The position numbers were made by a program, and so were the translations under genes. From an uncultured Pseudomonadota bacterium (GTDB lineage: Bacteria > Pseudomonadota > Gammaproteobacteria > Burkholderiales > SG8-41): a DNA stretch of 13,198 bases. The notes beneath the pieces are model-generated. The model was not told where the DNA came from. It saw only the letters and a list, made by a program, of their open reading frames with translations, and searched no databases. Location: the NCBI GenBank assembly GCA_946885605.1, contig CAMPGR010000108.1:1-13198 (forward strand). The letters run 5' to 3'. Positions 6,756-13,198 of the stretch are shown in pieces (within the stretch, counting starts at the first letter, position 1; the number at the start of each line of letters is the position of its first letter).

Positions 6756-7898
6756 TCAACCGCGCGCTGCGATCCGCTCCGGTTTGTCGCCGAGCGTGGC
6801 CGCAATAGCGGCGATCACCCGGGACGCCGGCAGTTGCTGCAAGCAGTCGCTGAAGCTCGCGATATTGCTTCCGCAACCCTCGTTGAGACACGGCGTGCAC
6901 GGCGCTGCGCCCTGCAGCAGCGTCACGTTGCCGCTGCGCTGGCTGCCATAGCGATACCAGGGATTCGCGTGAGGGGCGTGTCCGCGCGGCCACGGCCCCC
7001 ATTTCAGCGGGTCCGACGGCCCGAACAACGCAATGGTCGGTACGCCGAGTGCCGCCGCAACATGGGTCAATGCCGTATCGGGGCCGACGTAGACTTCGGC
7101 ACGGCTCACGAGGCACGCGGACGCGCCGAGCGAAAGCTCGCCAGCGGCATTGAGCGTGCTGGACGGCGGCATGCGCTGCGCCAGTTGGGATACATAGCCC
7201 ACTTCCTCCGGCGCCTTGCCGCCGGTGAGGACAACGCGATATCCGCGCCCCGCGAGCCAGGCGGCCACCTCGATCCACGCCCCCGGCGACCACATCTTGT
7301 AGTTGAACTTGGGGTAGGGATGCAGCGCGACGAACGGTGCCGGCGCGACACCGAGCAGCCGGTCGATCTGTTCGGCGTCCTCGGCACTCCACGCGACGAC
7401 CGGGTCGGCGCGCACGGCCACACCGAGCAGATCTGCGAGCGCGAGATGCATGCGTACCGTGTGCGTGTGGTTCCCGTCGAAGGGAATCCAGCGGTGGAGG
7501 AGGAGGCGTTTCCACCAGTCCTTGCCGCGATCGATCAGGAGCCCCGCGCGACAGCGGCCGGCGACGAACGCGTACAGCGTCGGCCGGTCACCGGGCACGA
7601 GCGATAGGGCCAGCTCGTAGCGCCGCGCGAGCCGGGCGAGAAAGGCCAAGTGACGCGCGAAACGCGGCCGTTCCGGTATCGTATGCACATGGCGCACGTC
7701 CGGGTTCGCCGCGAGGAATTCTTCCGTGCCGGCGAAAACTAGCGCGTCGATCGCGGCATCCGGCCACGCCTCCTTCAGCGAACGGATGAGCGGCGTCGCA
7801 AGGAGAACGTCGCCAATGCGTCGGGTGACGACGATCAATACATTTTTTGGGGGAGTGCTTCCCGGTGATGGCCACGCAGCGCGAACCGCGGCCATCAT
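6756..7898 (-). CDS. Glycosyltransferase family 9, heptosyltransferase-like
   Basis: This 380-residue GT-B enzyme belongs to the ADP-heptose:LPS heptosyltransferase family, which adds heptose (or a related sugar) to the inner core in the cytoplasm. An N-terminal RRIGDVLLATPLIRSLKEAWP carries the conserved Asp30 of the RxGD motif. The C-terminal half has LHPYPKFNYKMW, LTGGKAPEE and the donor-binding GPDTALTHVAAALGVPTIALFGPSDP (272-297). Near the end, Cys334, Cys337, Cys342 and Cys352 form a CxxCx4Cx9C pattern. That pattern recurs in WaaQ-like members, so this is more likely a later heptosyltransferase than WaaC. The ATG at 7898 overlaps the stop of the preceding GT2 gene (ATGA). The frame is open further upstream, but only over that gene. 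It is the last gene of the operon and converges on msbA with 61 bases between. Confidence 0.85.
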   Translation of the reverse strand: MMAAVRAAWPSPGSTPPKNVLIVVTRRIGDVLLATPLIRSLKEAWPDAAIDALVFAGTEEFLAANPDVRHVHTIPERPRFARHLAFLARLARRYELALSLVPGDRPTLYAFVAGRCRAGLLIDRGKDWWKRLLLHRWIPFDGNHTHTVRMHLALADLLGVAVRADPVVAWSAEDAEQIDRLLGVAPAPFVALHPYPKFNYKMWSPGAWIEVAAWLAGRGYRVVLTGGKAPEEVGYVSQLAQRMPPSSTLNAAGELSLGASACLVSRAEVYVGPDTALTHVAAALGVPTIALFGPSDPLKWGPWPRGHAPHANPWYRYGSQRSGNVTLLQGAAPCTPCLNEGCGSNIASFSDCLQQLPASRVIAAIAATLGDKPERIAARG

Positions 7899-8704
7899 AA
7901 GTACTGACTCACGCCGTTCAGCGCTTCGATGCGCCCGCAGCCGATCACTTCGTTCAGCCGCCGCTCGTTTTCGCCTAGACGGCTGCGGTCGAATTCGCGG
8001 TGCCAGAGATGAAAGACGGGTGCGGCAAAGCGCGCGCTCTTGTGCTTGACGCCCGCCCGAAACAGGCGAATGACGAGGTCGGAGTCCTCCAGTCCCCAGC
8101 CGCAGTACGATTCGTCGAGGCCGTTCACCGCAATCAGATCGCGGCGCCACGCTGACAGGTTGCACGTCTTTACGCCCTTCCAGCGGTTCGGCGCGCGCTT
8201 GCGAAATGCGCCATCGGGGAGGTCGAGGAGGGGCAGCGCGCGATTGACGTCGCGGCGCAGCCACGCCATGAGCCACTTGCGTGCGGGCCACTCGTGCACC
8301 GGCAGCGAAGCGCGCAGGACCTCCTCAGTGAAGCGCTCGGACAGCAGGATGCGGTTGCCCGCGACGAAATAACCGCGTTCCGCGAGCGCCGCGTGCCGGG
8401 CCACGAAGCGGCGCGACGGAATGCAATCGCCGTCGCTGAAGATGACGTATTCCGCTGCGGTTTGCGCGAGCGCCCGGTTGCGGATCGCGGCCGCCCGAAA
8501 GCCGCGGTCCTCCTGCCACACGTGCCGCAGCCGATACGGCGCCTGCCTGGCGCGCGCCGCGACCAGACGGCGCGTCTCATCCGTGGAGCCATCGTCCGCG
8601 ACGATGAGCTCGAAGGATTGCACCTCCTGCGCCGCATAGCCATCGAGCACCGCGGCGAGCGCATCAGGGCGGTTGTAGGTCGTCACGATTACCGCAAGCT
8701 TCAC
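7895..8704 (-). CDS. Glycosyltransferase family 2 with C-terminal galactosyltransferase-like domain
   Basis: This 269-residue inverting GT-A enzyme has the nucleotide-sugar site KLAVIVTTYNRPDAL, ADDGS (36-40) and a DxD-type metal site, DGD (91-93). The second half has GWGLEDSDL (202-210), the signature of the Glyco_transf_7C domain seen in galactosyl/N-acetylgalactosaminyltransferases and chondroitin-type polymerases, and a late FHLWH (231-235). It probably adds a hexose or hexosamine to the LPS core or O-chain, but the sugar cannot be named. The start is GTG at 8704, overlapping the stop of the WaaE-like gene in GTGA. A weak AAGAG lies about 6 bases upstream. Longer reading to 8917 would only run over the preceding gene. 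Confidence 0.85.
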   Translation of the reverse strand: MKLAVIVTTYNRPDALAAVLDGYAAQEVQSFELIVADDGSTDETRRLVAARARQAPYRLRHVWQEDRGFRAAAIRNRALAQTAAEYVIFSDGDCIPSRRFVARHAALAERGYFVAGNRILLSERFTEEVLRASLPVHEWPARKWLMAWLRRDVNRALPLLDLPDGAFRKRAPNRWKGVKTCNLSAWRRDLIAVNGLDESYCGWGLEDSDLVIRLFRAGVKHKSARFAAPVFHLWHREFDRSRLGENERRLNEVIGCGRIEALNGVSQYL

Positions 8705-9513
8705 GATCGGCTCTTCTCGCGCCGCGCGAGCAGCATGAGCTTGAGATACTTGTAGTAAGCGCCTTCGGCGTTCGATACCGCGAGCATGAAGCCTTCTCGG
8801 CCATCGAGGAAGCCCGCCCGCAGAACGTAAGTCTTGAAGAACGTCCACGCGCCGTGGCCGAGCGCGGTGCCGAGCCCGGCGCGCCGCCCGCGCTCGTGCA
8901 AGGTCTGCGCGCCCCACGTCGAATAACTGTTGAGCTTGGTGAGCATGTCATCGAGGTCGGTGATCGCCTCGTGCAGCAACGGATTGCGCAGCTTTCCCAA
9001 GCGCCCGTCTGGCACGAGATGCTCGTGAACGATGTCGCCGCTGAACCGCGCGCGTCCACGTTTGAACAGGCGCGAAACGTAGTCGGGCCACCAGCCGGCG
9101 TGGCGCATACGCCGCCCGCAGTAGCTCGAAAGGCGAGGTATGCGGTAGCCGACAAGCTCGCCTGGCATGCTGATGGTCGCCAGAATTTCCCGTTGCAGCT
9201 CGGGCGTCACCCACTCGTCCGCATCCAGCGCGAAGATCCAGTCGGCGCTCGCGTGGTCGATGGCGCGATTGCGCTGCGGACCGAAGCCGTGCCAGTCGGG
9301 CGTGATGACCGCGCGTGCCCGCAGCTCACGCGCGATCTCCACGGTGCGATCGGTGCTGCCCGAATCGACGAGGATGATCTCGTCCGCCCATTGCACCGAC
9401 TCGAGACAGCGGCCGATGACCGCCTCCTCGTTCTTGGTGATGACGATGGCGGCCACGCGGGGGCGTTTGCCGGGCTCCCAGTTCTCGGCGGAAAAGCTCG
9501 ATACGTTTTTCAT
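8701..9513 (-). CDS. waaE: WaaE/KdtX-type LPS core glycosyltransferase (GT2)
   Basis: This 270-residue protein resembles the WaaE/KdtX beta-1,4-glucosyltransferase group, which adds glucose to inner-core heptose. Seen are VAAIVITKNEEAVIGRCLESVQWADEIILVDSGSTD (20-55), the DADEW metal site (97-101), GYRIPRLSSYCGR, WWPDYVSRLFKRG and HEAITDLDDMLTKLNSYS. The last two blocks are typical of this group. The ATG at 9513 overlaps the stop of the O-antigen ligase gene (ATGA). There is no Shine-Dalgarno, and a 9-bp hairpin lies shortly upstream, so translation probably depends on ribosomes finishing the ligase gene. The frame extends upstream to 10257 only as a shadow of the ligase. The exact acceptor is inference from the family. 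Confidence 0.85.
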   Translation of the reverse strand: MKNVSSFSAENWEPGKRPRVAAIVITKNEEAVIGRCLESVQWADEIILVDSGSTDRTVEIARELRARAVITPDWHGFGPQRNRAIDHASADWIFALDADEWVTPELQREILATISMPGELVGYRIPRLSSYCGRRMRHAGWWPDYVSRLFKRGRARFSGDIVHEHLVPDGRLGKLRNPLLHEAITDLDDMLTKLNSYSTWGAQTLHERGRRAGLGTALGHGAWTFFKTYVLRAGFLDGREGFMLAVSNAEGAYYKYLKLMLLARREKSRS

Positions 9514-10790
9514 CGAATGCGCGTGGCGGAAACGAAGGGCGCTTCGTTTCGCGCCTCGTTTTCCGCCCCCGCGCATTTTAGCCCGCCGTAGAGGACGCCG
9601 GTGAGCCAGGCGTAAAAGAGCCCCTCGGTGTGATCGAGGAGCAGCGAGTTCAGCATGCAGCCGATCACCATGGTGACGACCAGCCCGCCCGCAAGCTCCC
9701 TTTCGAGCCGCGTGGGAAGCCGGGCGGCGAGCTGCCACTGCCGTGCGAACAGCCAGATGAGCGCGGCGAGCCCTGCGATGCCAAGCTGCGCCCACATGAG
9801 GAGGAACTCGTTGTGCGGATTCCGGGTTGCAACCTTGCCGGTGCCTTCCACCTTTTTGGCGTAGGCAGGCGCGAAACCCCCGGTACCGACGCCAATCAGC
9901 GGATGTTCCGCGATGAGCGAAAGCGTGGTGCGGTAGAACTCGAGCCGCCAGCCGGTGGAAGTGTTGGCAGCGCTGCTCGGCTGCCAGTCCTGCAGTTCCG
10001 TTGCGATCTTCGTTACGCGCCGCTCGAAAGGATTGGTGAAGGTCATGAGCGCTGATGCCAATAGCGCAATTCCGAAAATTGATACCGCCATACCGCGCCA
10101 GCCGACGCACCGGTATCCGAGCAGCAGGAGCAGCCCCGCGAGGACGAGATAACCCGTTGCGCCGTGCACCAGGGTCGTTACATTGATCAACGCGAGAATT
10201 GCGAGAACAGTCCAGGCGAGCCGCGCCCATCGTGATTTCACGCTGAGCGCAAGCCATGTGTACAGGAAGACGGCGAAGGCCATGAAGATGTTGTGCGTGA
10301 GATGCTCCTTGAAGACGACCGGATAGCCGGCGTGGCCCTGGACGGAGGGTATGGCGAGCGGTACTCCGAGTTTGAGCAAGTACGAGATGAGGAGTACCAA
10401 TGCGAGCGACAAGGCAAAGCCGTGGATCGCGTGGTATCGCGAGCGTGCATCATGAAAAAGCGAAAGGAATACGGGGATGAGCATGAAATCCGCATACTTC
10501 TTGAGGTGCAGCGCTGCATAGTCGACATCGGCTGCGCCGTAGAGCGTTCCAACGGCGAGGAGAACGAAAAGCGCGACCGAGGCTACGGCGACCGGGTGGC
10601 GAAACGCGTCCCGCTTTGCCCGGTAATGGCCGCTCGAGAGCCACGCGAGGAGCGTGAACAAGAGGAACAGGTTGTTGAGCGCGACGGTGATGGGAATCGA
10701 GATGCCGAGCGCGATCGCCGACCAGCGCGCAGTACGATCGGCGTGTCGGTTGATCGCGCCCGTGACGGTCCCCGGGCTAGCGTCCGGCAT
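9510..10790 (-). CDS. O-antigen ligase (WaaL/Wzy_C family membrane protein)
   Basis: This polytopic inner-membrane protein of about 426 residues should transfer undecaprenyl-linked O-chains to lipid A-core at the periplasmic face. Many hydrophobic helices are visible (for example SAIALGISIPITVALNNLFLL and ALSLALVLLISYLLKLGV). They are followed by a large periplasmic loop with the family motif IGVGTGGFAPAY and PHNEFLLMWAQLGIAGL, which contains the conserved histidine. The latter pattern separates ligases and polymerases from other membrane proteins, but ligase and Wzy polymerase are not easily told apart. Being next to core glycosyltransferases favours ligase. ATG at 10790 is chosen. A TTG at 10811 is also possible because an AAAGG lies 6 bases before it. 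The gene overlaps the WbpM-like gene by 14 bases and the WaaE-like gene by 4. Confidence 0.8.
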   Translation of the reverse strand: MPDASPGTVTGAINRHADRTARWSAIALGISIPITVALNNLFLLFTLLAWLSSGHYRAKRDAFRHPVAVASVALFVLLAVGTLYGAADVDYAALHLKKYADFMLIPVFLSLFHDARSRYHAIHGFALSLALVLLISYLLKLGVPLAIPSVQGHAGYPVVFKEHLTHNIFMAFAVFLYTWLALSVKSRWARLAWTVLAILALINVTTLVHGATGYLVLAGLLLLLGYRCVGWRGMAVSIFGIALLASALMTFTNPFERRVTKIATELQDWQPSSAANTSTGWRLEFYRTTLSLIAEHPLIGVGTGGFAPAYAKKVEGTGKVATRNPHNEFLLMWAQLGIAGLAALIWLFARQWQLAARLPTRLERELAGGLVVTMVIGCMLNSLLLDHTEGLFYAWLTGVLYGGLKCAGAENEARNEAPFVSATRIR

Positions 10791-12594
10791 ATTCGGGGAC
10801 GAAACGCGCAAGCTGCGCCTTTACTTCGGCTTCGGTTGGAAAGTCGTTCATTGCGAGCCACTGGGAGACGTCCGCGAGCCAGGTGCCGTTCTCGTGCCGC
10901 GCTTGGGCGATCCGCAACTTGGGATGCGGCGTGCGCAGCGAATTCTCATTGGCGGCAAGCGGCTCTTCGTAGAGCTTCTCACCGGGCCGCAAGCCCGTGT
11001 AGACGATGCGGATATCCTCCTCGGTGAGCCCAGAGAGCCGGATCATGTCGCGCGCCAGATCCGCGATCCGCACCGGCTCGCCCATGTCGAGCACGAAAAC
11101 TTCACCGCCCTGTCCCATGAGCCCCGCCTGCATCACAAGCTGCACGGCTTCGGGAATGGACATGAAATAGCGCGTGATCTCCGCGTGCGTGACCGTAACC
11201 GGCCCGCCGCGCGCGATCTGCTCGCGAAACTTGGGGATGACGCTGCCAGTGGATCCAAGCACGTTGCCAAAGCGAACCATCACGAATCGTGTACCGTCCG
11301 GGCGCTGCAGTGCCTGGCACACCATCTCGGCAAGCCGTTTGCTCGCACCCATCACGTTCGCGGGATTGACCGCCTTGTCGGTCGAGATCAGCACGAACTT
11401 CTCGACGCCGTGGCCGATCGCGGCCTCGGCCATCACCTGCGTGCCGGCGACATTGTTCAGGATCGCCTGCCAGGCGTTTTCCTTCTCCATGAGCGGCACG
11501 TGCTTGTACGCGGCTGCATGGAACACGACCGATGGGCGGTGCTCCTCCATTACCTCCCGGACGCGCGCTGCGCTTTTCACGTCGCCGATCGCAGGCACGA
11601 TATCGACGGCGGCGTAACGGTCTCGGAATTCCTGCTCGATCGCATAGAGCGCATATTCGTTCAGCTCGAACATGACGAGGCGGCGCGGGTGATAGCGTGC
11701 GACCTGGCGGCACAGCTCGGCGCCGATCGATCCACCCGCTCCGCTTACGAGAACGACGCGCTCGCGAAGCCAGTTTTCGAGACCCGCGGCGTCGAGCACG
11801 ACGGGGTCCCGCCCGAGCAGATCGTCGAGCTCCACGTGGCGTATCTGGGAGACGGTTACGCGTCCGCTCATGAGGTCATCGAACGAAGGGACGGTCAGGA
11901 CTTTCAGGCTCGACGCCCGCGCGACCTCGATCGCTTTTCGGCGCGTGCCATGCGAAGCCTCGGGCATGGCAATGATGGCGTGCTCGACGTTCAGCTTCTC
12001 CCGCCAGTAGCGCAGCGCATCGAGCTTTCCAAGCACGTTCACTCCGTGCAGCTGCCGGCCGTGCTTGCCGCCTTCATCATCGAAGATGCCGATCACGCGC
12101 CATTGCGGACTGCGCGCGAGCTCCTTGATCAGGTTGACGGCCGCTTCTTCCGCGCCGATAACGAACACCGGCTCGCGCGTCTCCGGTAGCAGGCTTGTCA
12201 GCGTGCGTTCCTTCCACGCGCGATATGCAAGGCGGCTGCCGCCCATGAACGCGGCGAGAAAGATCGGGCTCATGATCAACACCGAGCGCGGCACCGCCAT
12301 CTGCAGCATGAAGAGTAGCGCGGGCGTTGCGATGGCGCCGAGCGTGACGGCGATCAGTATCCGCTTCAGGTCCGGAAGGCTGGCGAACCGCCAAACGCCT
12401 CGATAAAGCCCGAAGGAAAGAAAGAGCGCTCCATAGAGCGGAACGACGAAGATGACCGAGCGCAGCGCGATTTCGTCGAACGGAGGCGGTATGCGCTCGA
12501 GATTGAAGCGCAGCCAGAAGGAAAAAAGCCATGCTACGGCGCATGCCGCGAGATCGTGAGCGAACGCAAGCGCGATGCGCCAGTTGAACCTCAC
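10777..12594 (-). CDS. WbpM/CapD-type nucleotide-sugar 4,6-dehydratase (membrane-bound)
   Basis: This 605-residue protein has the WbpM layout. About four N-terminal membrane helices (residues 8-120) are followed by a degenerate first Rossmann domain (VFVIGAEEAAVNLIKEL, 143-159) and a catalytic SDR domain. The latter has the cofactor loop SGAGGSIG (284-291), FHAAAYKHVPLME, STDKAVNPANVMGASKR (404-420) and a TGLRPGEKLYEE C-terminal signature. In this family the usual YxxxK is MxxxK (Met415, Lys419, with Ser404), as in WbpM, so the triad is Ser-Met-Lys and should be active. It would convert UDP-GlcNAc to the 4-keto-6-deoxy sugar used for FucNAc or QuiNAc, the first sugar of many O-units. The start is GTG at 12594, overlapping the stop of the WecA/WbpL-like gene (GTGA). 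There is no clear Shine-Dalgarno. Confidence 0.88.
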   Translation of the reverse strand: MRFNWRIALAFAHDLAACAVAWLFSFWLRFNLERIPPPFDEIALRSVIFVVPLYGALFLSFGLYRGVWRFASLPDLKRILIAVTLGAIATPALLFMLQMAVPRSVLIMSPIFLAAFMGGSRLAYRAWKERTLTSLLPETREPVFVIGAEEAAVNLIKELARSPQWRVIGIFDDEGGKHGRQLHGVNVLGKLDALRYWREKLNVEHAIIAMPEASHGTRRKAIEVARASSLKVLTVPSFDDLMSGRVTVSQIRHVELDDLLGRDPVVLDAAGLENWLRERVVLVSGAGGSIGAELCRQVARYHPRRLVMFELNEYALYAIEQEFRDRYAAVDIVPAIGDVKSAARVREVMEEHRPSVVFHAAAYKHVPLMEKENAWQAILNNVAGTQVMAEAAIGHGVEKFVLISTDKAVNPANVMGASKRLAEMVCQALQRPDGTRFVMVRFGNVLGSTGSVIPKFREQIARGGPVTVTHAEITRYFMSIPEAVQLVMQAGLMGQGGEVFVLDMGEPVRIADLARDMIRLSGLTEEDIRIVYTGLRPGEKLYEEPLAANENSLRTPHPKLRIAQARHENGTWLADVSQWLAMNDFPTEAEVKAQLARFVPEYAGR

Positions 12595-13198
12595 CGGACC
12601 GCCCCGGGGGTGATCTTGCGCCGCCACGCGTGCTCGACGTATGCGATGAGTGCGGCGTAAACCGCTGCAGCGGTGCCGAGCGCGAGAGCCTGAGCAGCGG
12701 CCGAAGCGGAAAGCGTGGCGAGCGCGAGCAGGCCGGTGAGCAGCATCAACACGTACTCCGCGATTGCAGTACCGCGATGTCCCCAGCCGAGTTGCACAAG
12801 GCGCTGGTAGTAGTGGTCGCGGTGCGCTTCCCACACGCGCTCGCCACGGAGGAGGCGGCGCGCGAGCGTCACGCTCGCGTCCACGATGAACGGACCGAAA
12901 ACCATGAGCGGAAACCACCAGCTCCAGAGACCCCGCTGCCAACCCATGAGGCCGAACGCTCCGGAGAGAAAGCCGAGCGGCACGGAGCCGACATCGCCCA
13001 TGAATATACGCGCGGGATGAAAATTGAACGCGAGAAACGCCGCCGCCGCCGCCGCGACGCTGAAGTTGAGCAGTGCAAACCCGGAATTCTCGCCCCACCA
13101 GGCTGCGATGCCGTAGAACGTGAATCCAAAGACAGCCATGCCGCCGGCCAAGCCGACCTTCCCGGCCAGCGCCTTATTCGAAATCCGCGCGTCATGCT
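12591..13198 (-). CDS. Undecaprenyl-phosphate glycosyl-1-phosphate transferase, WecA/WbpL type (partial)
   Basis: The C-terminal 201 residues of a MraY/WecA/WbpL-family membrane enzyme are present. The N-terminal part lies beyond the right edge of the window. The visible frame continues upstream of the first in-window start codon to the edge, reading HDARISNKALAGKVGLAGG. Diagnostic features are NFHPARIFMGDVGSVPLGF, the conserved acidic loop that binds magnesium and undecaprenyl phosphate, and EAHRDHYYQRLVQLGWGHR, the cytoplasmic HR.H.YQ motif typical of WbpL and WecA. Several hydrophobic helices follow. It would transfer a sugar-1-phosphate (HexNAc, FucNAc or QuiNAc) from the UDP-sugar to undecaprenyl phosphate, starting O-antigen synthesis. 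It is the first gene of this operon visible here and pairs with the WbpM-like gene, as in Pseudomonas and Bordetella O-antigen loci. Confidence 0.85.
   Translation of the reverse strand, partial: HDARISNKALAGKVGLAGGMAVFGFTFYGIAAWWGENSGFALLNFSVAAAAAAFLAFNFHPARIFMGDVGSVPLGFLSGAFGLMGWQRGLWSWWFPLMVFGPFIVDASVTLARRLLRGERVWEAHRDHYYQRLVQLGWGHRGTAIAEYVLMLLTGLLALATLSASAAAQALALGTAAAVYAALIAYVEHAWRRKITPGAVR

Noticed and set aside
4844..6805. Minus-strand 653-codon open frame opposite msbA
   Set aside because: It covers msbA entirely on the other strand. The His/Arg/Glu-rich product has no recognisable domain, whereas msbA has every ABC motif.
7899..8291. N-terminal extension of the GT9 protein
   Set aside because: It only reads over the preceding GT2 gene in another frame. 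The ATGA overlap at 7898 gives a start that fits the family.
10654..12189. Plus-strand 511-codon open frame opposite the WbpM-like gene
   Set aside because: It is antisense to a gene with clear SDR motifs. Codon structure mirrored across strands explains its length.

Overview
This is a GC-rich bacterial chromosomal window with no sign of phage or mobile elements. The gene content points to a betaproteobacterium, probably in or near the Burkholderiales. The grounds are a zapB-like/zapA pair followed by a 6S RNA, a WbpL/WbpM-type O-antigen start, a WaaE-type core glycosyltransferase and an MsbA. The taxon is inference from gene content only.

Left part (1-2400, all minus strand). A promoter near 2368-2397 drives a small coiled-coil ZapB-like protein and ZapA, joined by an ATGA overlap. 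The 6S RNA (ssrS) lies directly behind zapA and ends in an intrinsic terminator. Three tandem 24-25 bp repeats with terminator-like structure come next and run right up to the start codon of an EVE-domain protein. An ACMSD-like amidohydrolase is last.

Middle part (2400-6700, plus strand). A second promoter, divergent from the zapB-like one, starts a cobalamin riboswitch leader. It precedes a BtuB-like TonB-dependent receptor whose putative start codon sits in the loop of a small hairpin. MsbA, the lipid A-core flippase, follows with its own candidate promoter.

Right part (6756-13198, minus strand). Six genes form a tightly overlapping surface-polysaccharide operon. Read in order of transcription they are a WecA/WbpL-type glycan initiation transferase (cut by the window edge), a WbpM/CapD-type dehydratase, an O-antigen ligase, a WaaE-type GT2, a GT2 with a C-terminal galactosyltransferase-like domain, and a GT9 heptosyltransferase-like protein. 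Five successive junctions overlap by 4 or 14 bases. Together with MsbA these genes would build the LPS core, start the O-chain on undecaprenyl phosphate, flip lipid A-core and ligate O-antigen. No flippase (Wzx) or polymerase (Wzy) for O-units is visible here.

I do not see a clearly new biological system. The items most worth a second look are the terminator-like tandem repeats abutting the EVE gene, the divergent promoter pair with a probably leaderless zapB-like mRNA, and the start-codon hairpin behind the B12 riboswitch.
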